Translations under genes and position numbers: made by a program
NCBI GenBank assembly: GCA_964477445.1
Contig: CAYZED010000008.1
Location: 1-64,000, forward strand
Direction of reading: 5' to 3'
Origin: CAYZED01 sp964477445
Lineage (GTDB): Bacteria; Bacillota; Clostridia; Lutisporales; Lutisporaceae
Length of the DNA stretch: 64,000 bases
Notes under the pieces: generated by a model
What the model was told of the DNA's origin: nothing
The model's input: only the letters and a program-made list of their open reading frames with translations
Database searches by the model: none
Shown here: piece after piece, positions 16,748-27,079 of the stretch
Layout: each line of letters starts with the position of its first letter
How positions within the stretch are numbered: position 1 is the stretch's first letter

Positions 16748-19129
16748 TTAATTCTTAATCTCTACAATTGTAGCACCTGATCCACCTTCAGATAATCCAC
16801 CCATCCTATAGCTCTTAACATATTTTTGACCTTTCAAATGTTGTTTAATACCAGCACTGAGAACGCCTGTACCTTTTCCATGAATTATCGTTCCATATGG
16901 TATACTAGCTAAATAACAGTCATCTATAAATTTATCAACTTCCATCACTGCTTCATCAAGGTTTAATCCTCTTACATCTACAGATGTTGAAGCGTTTTTA
17001 ACCTTATCATTTTGGATATTATTTCTCATACTAAAAGCGCTTTTTTCTTTCTTCTTTTCGGAATCATCAAGTGCCAACATATTAATATTTACATTTACCT
17101 TCATAATACCAATTTGTACTGTTAAATTCCCTTCATGATCAGGGATTACCAGAACAGTACCCTTTTGACCTAAGTTAAGGACTTTAACTTGATCTCCGAT
17201 TTTTAAGTTTTTTGGTGGTTCAGAACTTTTCTTTGACAAAACTCTTTCAGACATACTATCTTCATATTTTTCTGATTTCTTTTTAAAGCCCTGTCTTACA
17301 TTGCTTATTGCATTTTCTTTTTCACTTGAGTCTTTTTTTATAGAATCTTTCAACTCATTAATTAGCTTGTCAGCCTCTTCCTTGGCTTCTCTTATTATTT
17401 CTAATGCTTTTTTTTCTGCGTCTCTTAAAACTTTATCTCGCTGATTATCGATTCTTTCCATTTTCATGGCAATAGCAGCTTTTTCTTCAGTTATAGCCTT
17501 TTTCAGTCGTTCTGCCATATCTTTATCGTTTTCTGATATTTTTCTGTTTTCTTCAAGATTTTTTAATAAATCTTCAATTTCATGTTCGTCGCTCGACATT
17601 TGAAGTCTTGCTCTCTCTATTAGTTTTTCGTCAAGTCCAAGTTTTCTACTTATCTCAAAAGCATTCGATTTTCCTGGCAGTCCAATTATCAGTTTGTAAG
17701 TAGGCCTCAATGTGGCTAAATCAAATTCTACACTCGCGTTTGAAACCCCCTGAGTTGTTAACGCAAAATATTTTAATTCAGCATAGTGAGTTGTAGCAAT
17801 AGTCCTGATTTTTTGTTCATGTAAAGTTTCTAGAATAGAAATTGCTAATGCCGCTCCTTCCGTTGGGTCAGTTCCGGCTCCCAATTCGTCAAATAGAACG
17901 AGGGAATCGTCATTTACTTCTTTCATTATGGAAACAATATTTATCATATGACTTGAAAATGTAGACAAGCTTTGTTCGATGCTTTGTTCATCACCAATAT
18001 CAGCAAATACTTGTTTAAATACCGAAAGTTCACTGCCATCAGAAGCTGGAATGTGCAGGCCTGCTTGAGCCATCAGAGTAAGTAATCCCAAAGTCTTTAA
18101 GGTTACTGTTTTTCCACCAGTATTAGGCCCCGTAACGACTAATGTATCAAATTTATCACCTAAATATATGTTTATAGGAACAACAGCGTCTTGTTTTAGA
18201 AGCGGATGTCTAGCTTTTTTTAAATCAATTCTTTTATCTTTATTCATTATCGGAGCAATACATCCGAAATCTAGAGCAAGTTTAGCTTTTGCATTAACAA
18301 AATCAAGCGTAGCTAAAATTCTCACATTTGATTCAAGGCCTCCTGCTACCATCGCAACCATTTCGCCTAATTCAAGAAGTATTTTTTCTATTTCTGATTC
18401 TTCATCTAGTTTTAATCTTTTTATATCATTATTCATTTCAACGACCGACATCGGCTCAATAAATAGAGTTGCGCCACTTGATGACTGATCATGAATAATT
18501 CCTGGAACATTATTTTTAAATTCTTGCTTAACTGGAATAACAAAACGGTCATTTCTAATAGTTACGATAGGCTCTTGTAAATATTTCGAATATGCAGAAG
18601 ATGTAATCATATGATTTAACTTCTCTCTCATAGAAGCTGTTTTGTCTTTGATTTTTCTTCTTAGACTATATAACGTTGAACTTGCATTATCAGCTATTTC
18701 CTCGTCACTTAAAATTACTTCCTTTATTCTTTCCTCGAGTTTCTTTTCAATTACAAGAGTATCAATAAAGTATTCTATTGTGGGAAATAATCCTTCTGTC
18801 TTATCTTCCTTAATATATGTTTTTAATCTTCTACAGGTCTTTAATGTGTCTGCTATCCAGAGAAACTCAACTAGTGAGGTTTGTCCACCCATCGAGCATT
18901 TTCTCACAGCACCTCTGATGTCTTGTATTCCAAATAGCGGCATGCCACCTTTTTTAAGTGAAAGCTCTACGGCTTCGGTTGTCTCTTTTAAATTTTCAAT
19001 TACTTCATAAAATTCATCTGATGGTAATAATTCTTTTGCAATTTCTTTACCAAGGATTGAAACTGTTCGCGATTGAAGTAAATCTATAATTTTGTCAAAT
19101 TCCAAAACTCTAATAGTTTTACTCTTCAA
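16748..19129 (-). CDS. mutS2: Endonuclease MutS2
   Basis: MutS-family ATPase without mismatch-binding domain, with a C-terminal Smr nuclease domain. In Bacillus it acts on collided ribosomes; other roles in suppression of recombination are reported. Visible parts are the clamp/lever region, Walker A TGPNTGGKTVTLKT, Walker B LVLFDELGAGTDP, a long charged coiled coil with several Lys/Glu-rich blocks, and the Smr domain with VDVRGLNLDEA and HGKGTGVL. I chose TTG 19129: GGAGGG stands 7 bases before it, while the longer frame from TTG 19144 begins inside that ribosome binding site. The length is 793 aa, normal. It follows the U32 gene in the common clostridial pheST-zapA-U32-mutS2 order. Confidence 0.93.
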   Translation of the reverse strand: MKSKTIRVLEFDKIIDLLQSRTVSILGKEIAKELLPSDEFYEVIENLKETTEAVELSLKKGGMPLFGIQDIRGAVRKCSMGGQTSLVEFLWIADTLKTCRRLKTYIKEDKTEGLFPTIEYFIDTLVIEKKLEERIKEVILSDEEIADNASSTLYSLRRKIKDKTASMREKLNHMITSSAYSKYLQEPIVTIRNDRFVIPVKQEFKNNVPGIIHDQSSSGATLFIEPMSVVEMNNDIKRLKLDEESEIEKILLELGEMVAMVAGGLESNVRILATLDFVNAKAKLALDFGCIAPIMNKDKRIDLKKARHPLLKQDAVVPINIYLGDKFDTLVVTGPNTGGKTVTLKTLGLLTLMAQAGLHIPASDGSELSVFKQVFADIGDEQSIEQSLSTFSSHMINIVSIMKEVNDDSLVLFDELGAGTDPTEGAALAISILETLHEQKIRTIATTHYAELKYFALTTQGVSNASVEFDLATLRPTYKLIIGLPGKSNAFEISRKLGLDEKLIERARLQMSSDEHEIEDLLKNLEENRKISENDKDMAERLKKAITEEKAAIAMKMERIDNQRDKVLRDAEKKALEIIREAKEEADKLINELKDSIKKDSSEKENAISNVRQGFKKKSEKYEDSMSERVLSKKSSEPPKNLKIGDQVKVLNLGQKGTVLVIPDHEGNLTVQIGIMKVNVNINMLALDDSEKKKEKSAFSMRNNIQNDKVKNASTSVDVRGLNLDEAVMEVDKFIDDCYLASIPYGTIIHGKGTGVLSAGIKQHLKGQKYVKSYRMGGLSEGGSGATIVEIKN

Positions 19130-19182
19130 TTTTTTGCCCTCCAATTGTTATCAGTTAATATTGGTTATAATCTCGTCTAGCC

Positions 19183-21631
19183 TCATTCGACCCCTCTGAA
19201 ATAATGCCCTCTCGTGAATGAAACCTCTCTATCTATATCTTCTCTTCTAATATCAATAATAAAATTATTGATGCCCGCTTTTTTAAACGCATCAAGTCTA
19301 TCCATAACATTTAGTACATCACCGTTTAGTATTTGAAGTCTATGTCCAATTGATCTTCTAACTGGGAAGCTCCTTCCTGTATTATCTTTAAGACTCACTC
19401 CAGCTAATACAGAACAGTCTGCATTACAACCATCTTCTTCAAAAGGACAGTGTTCAATACTCATTAATTTTGTCCTGCCATATATCATCGCATCAAGTAT
19501 TGGAGTACTATCAAATATCTTACTATGATCATTTTTTATTTCCGTTATTTGTTTAAGTGTTAATTCTTCCGAAAGTTCTATTGAAAGAGCATCAGTTAAG
19601 TAGTTCAAGCTATTTGAGTTAAAAGTATTCAGCCCAGAGCCAACTCTAAAAACTAGGTTATTCTCTCTTGCCCAGTTTAATTCACCCCATGAATTGACAA
19701 CAACTCCATCAATGATTTTATCAAAAAATGCACTTTTGATTTCATTAAGCGGTTCCGATTCATTATCTTTTAATATATTTGGTAAAACTATCCATATTTC
19801 TTCAAATGATTGTTTTTCAGCTTTTATCTCAGCTAATTTATTTATTAGTAATTTTGTTTTCTTAGTATTATCAAAACTTCTGTCAATTATATAATCAATA
19901 GCGTACACGTAGCTATTTGGCTCAATTTTGCTTTCGGTGAATTTTTCTAGTTGATTTAATAAATCACCTGATATCGCCTCAAGTACTTTAACATCTGAGA
20001 GTCTAATATATATCTTAGAGCTACATGTTTTTAGATTTTCAAATTCAACATTACTAGATTCGTCATTACAAGATTCAATACTATCTGATTTAACATTATC
20101 AACTTTTTTAACATCAGTTTCTACAGTTTCTAAAGTTTCTACGTTTTCGATAATTGCGTTTTCTCTTTCTTTGATCATTCTAAAATATCTGTCCGCATTT
20201 CTAATTGCTCGCTTTTCAGTTAGATTAGTAATTGCATTACGCCTTAAATCATTTATTACCGAAACTGGAACAAAACAATTTCCTTCAATATCAATATCAA
20301 GATTCTCAAATTGAAATGGAGTATCTCCAGTTTTAATAATATTTTTTGATAGCCCCTCTTTATCAATAGATTTATTAGTGGCTTCAGAAATTATACCATC
20401 ACTGAGAACTGTAGTAGAATTTCCATCTTGATCATTTAAAGTAAGAACTATTTTTTCTCCAACTTTTACTTCAACATATCCATCAATTAGGATTTTCTTT
20501 CTATTCTCTTGCATATATTCTTCTCTAGCTTTTTTATGCAAATTCGAATCCAATGTCTTTCTAACTTCGGCGCCTTTTTCGAATGTTCTTCCAGTATATA
20601 CCTCTACCAAGTCTCCCGCTNNNNNNNNNNCCTGTTTGAATTTCAATTCCATCTCCGTCACACAAAAAATTATTTTCTAACTTAATTCTTAAAAAATTTC
20701 CTTTTTGGTTAACAACATTCCCTAATAATATCCCTCTATTATCAGATCTATCTGCACTAACAATTTCACGCCTTTTTTCTTTAAGTAAATATCCCTTTGT
20801 GAATTCCCTGTTAAAGGTAGCTTCTAATTCATAATTTGGCAAACGTGTATTGAACTCAGAATTACTGTAAGCTGCGTCAATAGCAGTTCTATAGTTGAAA
20901 ATTGTTACCGCCACGTATTCAGAATTTTTCATTCTACCTTCAATTTTAAGCGATGTAACACCACTCTTAATAAGTTCATCTATAAAATCAATTGTATTCA
21001 AATCCTTGGTACTTAGCGAAAATGATGAATTATATTTTTTCCTGCATGGCTGTGCGCATTTACCGCGATTCCCACTTCTACCACCTATCATACTACTCAT
21101 TAAGCATTGTCCAGACCAACTAATACATAAAGCTCCGTGTCCAAACACTTCAACTTCAATGCCAACTTTATTTTTAATACTTATAACTTCTTCTAGCGAT
21201 AATTCTCTTGCTAAAACGATTCTTTTAAAGCCCATATCTTTTAAAAGTTTGGCACCGTTTATGTCGTGTATAGTCATTTGTGTACTAGCATGAATGTCTA
21301 GTTCAGGAAACTCCTCTCGTATACGATTAGCAAGCCCCATATCCTGTATAATCACAGCATCAACATCTGCTTTAACTAAAAAATCTATATAATTGATAAC
21401 CGCTTCCATTTCGCGATCGAAAACTAGCGTGTTTATCGTTATATAAATTTTTACTCCTCTTATATGAGCATATCTGATTCCTTCAGTTATTTCTTCATCT
21501 GTAAGATTTCCAGCATTAGCTCTGGCACTATACTTAGTCCCACCAAAATATACTGCGTCGGCCCCACACTCACACGCAACTTTCAGAGCTTCAAGCGAAC
21601 CGGCAGGTGCCAGCAGTTCAATTTTATTCAT
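19183..21631 (-). CDS. Peptidase U32 family protein (RNA hydroxylation-type), interrupted by an assembly gap
   Basis: U32 family proteins of this size are linked to prephenate-dependent hydroxylation of tRNA or 23S rRNA (TrhP, RlhA); proteolysis is not established. The N-terminal part starts MNKIELLAPAGSLEALK and has the U32 signature HGALCISWSGQCLMS with Cys residues, then GKCAQPCR. A 10-N gap at 20621-20630 follows GDGIEIQT. The remainder resumes in another frame at AGDLVEVYTG and ends with a second domain containing the Cys-rich segment HCPFEEDGCNADCS. For one frame the gap must be a multiple of 3, so this is one gene, not two. About 15-20 residues are probably missing. Residues in the middle carry a Val-Glu-Thr-rich insert. 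ATG 21631 was chosen by family alignment, with GGAG 11 bases upstream. Confidence 0.85.
20621..20630. other. Assembly gap (10 N) in the U32 gene
   Basis: The flanks fit one protein only if the true gap is divisible by three, so the 10-N run is a placeholder. Confidence 0.95.
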
Positions 21632-21677
21632 TCTTTTAGGTACTCCTATACTTTCTCGTTTATATCGACAATACATT

Positions 21678-22235
21678 CTATAAGTTTGTTTTCTCATTTA
21701 CTTTATCGTTTATTTGTTCGCTTTTACGTTCTTTCTTCAACTTTAGCAACTCTATTTGGTTATCAAATAATTTTTTTTGGAGTTCAACAATCGTTTCTTT
21801 CGTGATCTCAAGTTCAGTTTTTGTATCTCTATATTCTTCCTGAGTTCTAGCCCATTCGCGACTAACTTTCCCAAGATCAATTTGAGTTCTTGTAAACTCT
21901 GACTGAGTTCTTGTATATTGTTCTCGAATAGCTTCGAGTTCTTGCCTCAATTCATTCAGTTCTTCGAAAGGCTTTTTCATATCCGTATGTAAATTTTCTA
22001 ATTTATCTCTATTATCTCTTTCCTTAGATTCAGCTTTGTCTAACAAATCAGCAATTCTCAAGGCACCTAAAATAGCAACCATAAGTTGCGAATATCTGGG
22101 GTTATTCACTGATATTTGTACTAATTGGTCATTTACTTGTTTGGCTAGCTGTATCAGCTGATTTTCGTCTTCATCCGTAAGTAGAACATAGTCATGATCA
22201 AATATTTTAATTTCGACTTTTTTCTTAATACTCAA
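21678..22235 (-). CDS. zapA: Cell division protein ZapA with C-terminal coiled coil
   Basis: FtsZ-associated protein that bundles Z-ring filaments. Residues 1-85 form the ZapA domain (KKKVEIKIFDHDYVL, then a helix with QLAKQVNDQL and ILGALRIADLL). Residues 90-175 form a long coiled coil with regularly spaced EYTRTQSEF/TQEEYRDTKTE-type heptads; ZapA of Clostridia often carries such an extension. I chose TTG 22235, which has GGAGGCG 7 bases upstream; the longer frame from TTG 22277 has none. The protein is 185 aa. It lies between pheT and U32 in the conserved order. Confidence 0.88.
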   Translation of the reverse strand: MSIKKKVEIKIFDHDYVLLTDEDENQLIQLAKQVNDQLVQISVNNPRYSQLMVAILGALRIADLLDKAESKERDNRDKLENLHTDMKKPFEELNELRQELEAIREQYTRTQSEFTRTQIDLGKVSREWARTQEEYRDTKTELEITKETIVELQKKLFDNQIELLKLKKERKSEQINDKVNEKTNL

Positions 22236-22296
22236 AATATCGCCTCCAATCATTACTATTATACTATTTTTGTTCAATATTATGTACTAAAAATAT

Positions 22297-22347
22297 AGGG
22301 AGCAAAATTATTGGATGGTTTTCATTCAATAACTTAAACTCCCTAAG
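22297..22347 (-). terminator. Probable terminator after pheT
   Basis: AGGGAG (22297-22302) pairs with CTCCCT (22339-22344), with an inner TTATTG/CAATAA stem; on the minus strand it is followed by TATATTTTT. It starts right after the pheT stop. Confidence 0.55.
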
Positions 22348-22349
22348 AA

Positions 22350-24725
22350 TTATGCTCTTAAAGTAGCGCCTACTTGATTTACTAAACTGTTAATTATGCG
22401 GGTATGTACTTTCGAAATATCTTCTTCATTTAAAGTTTTTTCTGAAGACCTATAAATAATAGACCAAGCCATTGATTTATAGCCTTTTTCAATTTGAGTA
22501 CCTTTATAAATATCAAAAAGTTTAACTTCTTCTACTAGTTTTCCACCTTTATTTCTTATAATCTCTTCTATTTGTCCAGCAGTAATTTCTTCAGCTACTA
22601 CAATTGCAATATCTCTTTCAACTGCAGGGAATTTGGGCAACTGTTCATACTTTCTATCCAATTCTGACGCATTTAAGATTTCCTCAAAATTCAATTCGGC
22701 AATGTATACCCTTACTGGTAAGTTATAATTGTCAAGCACCTCGGGATGCACTTCTCCTAGATAACCAAGCCTTTTATTGTTGACAAGAAGTTCTGCTGTT
22801 CTACCCGGATGTAAACTATCCGTCGTTGAATTTACAAATCTATATTTCTTAATATTTAATTTTGATAAAAGGTTCTCAACTACACCCTTAAGTTCAAAAA
22901 TATCAACATTCCCATACATTCCTATGGCAAGTGTTTCTCTTTCATCCGCTAATTTTTCTTCAGTAAAATGATCACCTAAATAAATTTTTGACAATTCAAA
23001 GAAGCTTCCATCTAGAACTTTCCTTGAATAGTTTCTTGAAATAACATCCATCATATTAGGGATGAGAGTCGTTCTCATAATACTATGCTCTTCTCCAAGC
23101 GGATTAATAATTTGTATCGCATTTCTCAGTGGATTTTCTGTTTTCAAACCAATTTTGTTAAAAACGTTTGGGCTAACAAATGAATATGTATAAGCTTCAA
23201 AAATCCCTTGCGCTGTTAGATTTTCTTTAGCTATATCAATTAATCTTTGACGGTCCGTTCTACCACCAGCAATAAACGTAGTATCCATTAGAACGGATGG
23301 GATTTTGTCGTAACCAAAGAGCCTAGCTATCTCTTCCGACATATCTGCCTCTACAGTAACATCGGGCCTAAATGTCGGAACTAATATACTCGCCGTGTTT
23401 TCACCAGTGAATGAAACTTCGAATTCTAATCGCTTTAATAGGGATTCAATTTCACTGTTTGGAAATTCAATTCCAATAAATTTTCTGATTCTTTCAAAAT
23501 CAACATTAATTGATACTTTTTCTCTCTTAATTGGATAGATATCTATCTTTTCTTCTAACGGATTTCCTATACCTAACTGGTAAATTAATGTGCATAATCT
23601 ATCCATGGTTTTCTCTGCTAATTCTGGATCTACACCTTTTTCAAATCTGGATGATGCTTCGGATCTTAACCCTAGTTTCTTTGATGATAGTCTTATATTT
23701 ATTTGATTAAAGTTAGCACTCTCGAGAACTATTGTCTTCGTGTTTTCATCAATTTCGCTATCTCCACTGCCCATAATACCAGCTATCGCAACAGCTTTCT
23801 GCTCGTCTGCAATAACTAACATATCTGAAGTCAACTCACGTTCAATACCGTCAAGTGTTAGAATTTTCTCGCCTTCTAAAGCATTTCTTACGATAATTTT
23901 TTGTCCTGCAAGTTTATCAAGATCGAATGCATGTAATGGTTGGCCCATCTCAAGCATAACATAGTTTGTTATATCAACAATATTATTTATTGGTCTCATC
24001 CCTGCTTTAATTAATCTATCTTGCATCCACGCTGGGGATTCTCCAATTTTGACATTTTTCACAACTTTAGCTGAATATCGTGGACAAAGCTCGGTGTTTT
24101 TTACATCAACTTTAATATAATCTCCACTTTTTTCACTAATTTCAACATAGTCAGTTTTTGGATATTTCATTTCTGTTTTTAAAGTAGCTGCAGTTTCCCG
24201 AGCAATTCCTATAACACTCATGCAATCTGATCTATTATTCGTAATTTCAAACTCAATAACACTATCATCAATTCCTAGTACTTCTTTGATATCTGTTCCC
24301 GTTGTATACGGTCTAGGCAAAATATATAATCCTTCGCTGCTTTCCGCTATACCAAGTTCAGACGCTGAACACATCATCCCTGCTGAGTCAACATTTCTGA
24401 GTTTACCTTTTTTTATTTTTATGCCACCTGGAAGAGATGCCCCACTTAAAGCAACTGGAACGTAATCTCCTTCTTTCATATTATCAGCGCCAGTAACTAT
24501 CTGGACAGTTTCCTCACCACAATCTACCTGACAAACAACTAGTTTATCAGCATATGGATGATCTTCAATAACTAAAATATGACCTACTACGACTTTATCA
24601 ACTTCTTTTGATTGTTCATCTATCTTTTCTACCATTGAGCCTGACATTGTCATAGCATCACCATATTCAATTACATTCATATCTATATCAACATAATCTT
24701 TTAACCATTTTAATGAAACAAGCAT
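22350..24725 (-). CDS. pheT: Phenylalanyl-tRNA synthetase, beta subunit
   Basis: Beta chain of the (alpha-beta)2 enzyme that charges tRNA-Phe. The 791-aa protein has the N-terminal tRNA-binding OB fold (VVGHILVIEDHPYADKLVVC), the B3/B4 editing domain, the B5 domain, and a C-terminal anticodon-binding FDX-ACB domain (FPAVERDIAIVV ... LFDIYKGTQIEKG). GGAGG precedes the ATG. It lies 69 bases after pheS in the same T-box-controlled unit. Confidence 0.97.
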   Translation of the reverse strand: MLVSLKWLKDYVDIDMNVIEYGDAMTMSGSMVEKIDEQSKEVDKVVVGHILVIEDHPYADKLVVCQVDCGEETVQIVTGADNMKEGDYVPVALSGASLPGGIKIKKGKLRNVDSAGMMCSASELGIAESSEGLYILPRPYTTGTDIKEVLGIDDSVIEFEITNNRSDCMSVIGIARETAATLKTEMKYPKTDYVEISEKSGDYIKVDVKNTELCPRYSAKVVKNVKIGESPAWMQDRLIKAGMRPINNIVDITNYVMLEMGQPLHAFDLDKLAGQKIIVRNALEGEKILTLDGIERELTSDMLVIADEQKAVAIAGIMGSGDSEIDENTKTIVLESANFNQINIRLSSKKLGLRSEASSRFEKGVDPELAEKTMDRLCTLIYQLGIGNPLEEKIDIYPIKREKVSINVDFERIRKFIGIEFPNSEIESLLKRLEFEVSFTGENTASILVPTFRPDVTVEADMSEEIARLFGYDKIPSVLMDTTFIAGGRTDRQRLIDIAKENLTAQGIFEAYTYSFVSPNVFNKIGLKTENPLRNAIQIINPLGEEHSIMRTTLIPNMMDVISRNYSRKVLDGSFFELSKIYLGDHFTEEKLADERETLAIGMYGNVDIFELKGVVENLLSKLNIKKYRFVNSTTDSLHPGRTAELLVNNKRLGYLGEVHPEVLDNYNLPVRVYIAELNFEEILNASELDRKYEQLPKFPAVERDIAIVVAEEITAGQIEEIIRNKGGKLVEEVKLFDIYKGTQIEKGYKSMAWSIIYRSSEKTLNEEDISKVHTRIINSLVNQVGATLRA

Positions 24726-24794
24726 TTATTCATTTCCTCCTAAATTAAAACTAACTCAACCCTATATTAAATCTAATCTAAATCTAAACTAAAT

Positions 24795-25814
24795 CTAGAA
24801 CTGATTTAAAAATCTTTTGTCGTTTTCAAACATAAGTCTTAAATCGTCAATACCATATCTTAGCATCGTTATTCTATCAAGTCCCATACCAAAAGCAAAT
24901 CCACTATATACATCAGGATCAATTCCACAGTTCCTTAATACATTAGGATGTACCATTCCGCAACCGAGTATCTCAATCCAACCGCTACCTTTGCAGATTC
25001 TGCAACCTTTTCCTTCACAAGCAAAACAAGTACAATCAACTTCGGCACTTGGTTCAGTAAAAGGGAAATGATGAGGTCTAAACTTAGTAGTAGTTGTTTC
25101 TCCATAAAGTTTTTTTGCAAAAGTATCTAATGTTCCTTTAAGATTCGCCATAGTAATCCCTTTATCAATAACGAGTCCCTCGATTTGATGGAACATCGGT
25201 GAATGTGTAGCATCTATTTCATCAGCTCTAAAAACACGTCCTGGTGCTATAATTCTAATCGGTGGTTTTTGTTTCATCATTGTTCGCACCTGAACAGGTG
25301 AAGTCTGAGTTCTTAATAGAACTTTTTCAGTGATATAAAATGTATCTTGCATATCACGTGCAGGATGATATGCATTATGGTTTAACATATCGAAATTATA
25401 CTGAGCTTTTTCAATTTCTGGCCCTTCAGCAATCGAAAATCCCATGCCTATAAAAATCTCTTTTATTTCATCTAAAACAATAGAAATTGGATGCATTCTT
25501 CCGAGTTCCTTCTTCTTCGACGGCATAGTTACATCAACAAATTCGGTGAGAAGTCGCACTTCTACTTCTTTTCTTTTTAGAACATAAGCAGTATCTTCAA
25601 TTTTTTCATTCATGTAGTCTCTAACTTCATTAGCTAACTGGCCAATAACAGGCCTTTCTTCTGCAGACAAAGCACCCATACCTCTTAGTACAGCAGTTAG
25701 CTCACCCTTTTTACCCAAGTATTTAATTCGAATATCTTCGAGCTGTTTTTGGTTATCAAGGGATTCCACTTCTTCAGTAAACTGTTTCCTGATTTTTTCT
25801 AATTGGTCTTTCAT
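24795..25814 (-). CDS. pheS: Phenylalanyl-tRNA synthetase, alpha subunit
   Basis: Catalytic subunit of phenylalanyl-tRNA synthetase, 339 aa. It has the N-terminal coiled coil, then class II motif 1 (FDMLNHNAYHPARDMQDTFY), motif 2 with RVFRADEIDATHSPMFHQIEG, and motif 3 GFAFGMGLDRITMLRYGI. A Cys cluster CTCFACEGKGCRICKGSGW (about residues 262-280) gives CxxC pairs of zinc-ribbon type. The start has AGGAGG. Expression is under T-box control, and an unusual repeat array lies between the T-box terminator and the start. Confidence 0.97.
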   Translation of the reverse strand: MKDQLEKIRKQFTEEVESLDNQKQLEDIRIKYLGKKGELTAVLRGMGALSAEERPVIGQLANEVRDYMNEKIEDTAYVLKRKEVEVRLLTEFVDVTMPSKKKELGRMHPISIVLDEIKEIFIGMGFSIAEGPEIEKAQYNFDMLNHNAYHPARDMQDTFYITEKVLLRTQTSPVQVRTMMKQKPPIRIIAPGRVFRADEIDATHSPMFHQIEGLVIDKGITMANLKGTLDTFAKKLYGETTTTKFRPHHFPFTEPSAEVDCTCFACEGKGCRICKGSGWIEILGCGMVHPNVLRNCGIDPDVYSGFAFGMGLDRITMLRYGIDDLRLMFENDKRFLNQF

Positions 25815-25827
25815 TAATCTTCCTCCT

Positions 25828-26213
25828 ACGAACTATAAAATGTATATGCTTAAAAATATAATCAATCTCAAATTAGTATTGCAGCGCCGCGTATATATGG
25901 ATACGCTAGAGTCTTTCATGAATCCAAGAAACGAACTATAAAGTGTGTAATGTTTAGGTCGGTTTGTGCCATTAATTTCGCTTTAGAGAAGGCTCTGGGT
26001 TCTTGAAAGGAGCGCCGCGTATATATGGATACGCTAGAGTCTTTAACACATCCAAGAAACGAACTATAAAGTGTGTAATTTTAGGTAGGTTTGTGCCATA
26101 AATTTCGTTTTAGAGAAGGCTCTGGTAAAAATAAAGGAGCGACGCGTATATATGGATACGCTAGAGTCTTTATTATTACCAAGAAACGAACTATAAAGTG
26201 AAATTTATGGCAC
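25828..26213 (-). repeat. Tandem array of about 127-bp structured repeats in the pheST leader
   Basis: Three copies, the last partial, begin at 25884, 26012 and 26139 (periods 128 and 127). Shared blocks are CGTATATATGGATACGCTAG, CCAAGAAACGAACTATAAA and TTAGAGAAGGCTCT; only short central segments differ. A further partial copy of ACGAACTATAAAaTGT lies at 25828-25843, directly before the pheS ribosome binding site. One block, 26093-26213, has perfect 14-base terminal inverted repeats (GTGCCATAAATTTC / GAAATTTATGGCAC). The variable segments pair with each other: 26124-26136 with 26168-26180 (12 of 13) and 25913-25925 with 25997-26009 (12 of 13 counting one wobble). The array is transcribed as leader RNA after T-box read-through. 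Its nature is unknown: a nested miniature element or a structured RNA. Confidence 0.85.
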
Positions 26214-26470
26214 AAAAAAGGACCTCAATCCCTTGAAGGGACGGAAATCCGTGGTACCACCCTAATTGCATAGGCTTCAAACGCTTATGCCACTCAAAAT
26301 ATAACGGTTGCCCGGTTCTATCTACTCGCCATTATATCGGCTTTAAAAAGAACATCTATAGAGTGAATCTCATCAAAATCATTTAGAATTTGCTTTCAGC
26401 CATGGCAAATATCTCTGAACTATTTCCTGTGATGATTGTCTCTTTTCATGATAATTCAAAGCAAGCCAAG
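26214..26470 (-). promoter_or_regulatory. T-box riboswitch (tRNA-Phe responsive) upstream of pheST
   Basis: Read on the minus strand, the leader has the T-box sequence AGGGTGGTACCACG (26263-26250) that pairs with the free CCA end of uncharged tRNA. It is followed by a terminator hairpin (26250-26220) and six T (26219-26214). The stem I region lies at about 26300-26470. A possible Phe specifier codon TTC, followed by A, is at 26367-26365; its assignment from sequence alone is tentative. Uncharged tRNA-Phe should stabilise the antiterminator and turn on pheS and pheT. Confidence 0.9.
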
Positions 26471-26626
26471 AATATCAAACAATTTTATTATTAAATTTTT
26501 ATCAAATATATTTAGAAGTGTTAATAATTAATTTCCAAAAATATTTGTCATTGAGAAATTATATCATTTAAATACTAGCTGGACAATAGGCAATTTAATT
26601 AAAACCCAAATAACCATTAAGTACCA

Positions 26627-26824
26627 TTAAGTCGAGATATCAATTTTTCCACCTTTATGTGGAGTAACCGACGCCTCTAAGATTTTTTGATTCGCTTTTT
26701 CCATCCCATCAATCAACGAAGCCATCGCTTGACTGTCCTGACTCATTGATTTTCTAAGCATAACAGTACTCAAAGCACTCTTAACACTAGACATACTATC
26801 ATTCATAATATTATTTATTTCCAT
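26627..26824 (-). CDS. YjfB family small protein
   Basis: A 65-aa protein of the YjfB family, often annotated as putative motility protein; its biochemical role is unknown. It has the typical pattern: a short N-terminal hydrophobic/methionine-rich helix (VKSALSTVMLRKSM) followed by a Gln/Ala/Met helix and a Pro-containing tail. AGGGGTGA stands 5 bases before the ATG. It is a single gene. Confidence 0.7.
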   Translation of the reverse strand: MEINNIMNDSMSSVKSALSTVMLRKSMSQDSQAMASLIDGMEKANQKILEASVTPHKGGKIDIST

Positions 26825-27079
26825 AAAATCACCCCTTGTATTCAGGAAAATCAGTCATTGTTATTATTTAGATTTTTCTATTTAAATTTCTTTATAGATT
26901 TAATTATATACCTATTTAAGAAAAAAATCATTCAAATACTATTCCCTTTTTGTATTAAATGTTTTCCTGAATTGTTTTGTAAAATGGTATAATTGAACTA
27001 CAACAAAGGTTATTTTTTAATCAGTTCCTAAAAATTTTCACACACGAGCCTAACTATAGCATTTGAAAGGAAGAAAGAA

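Noticed and set aside
20561..21697. Two separate U32 genes
   Set aside because: The frame change lies exactly at the 10-N gap; domain order fits one protein.
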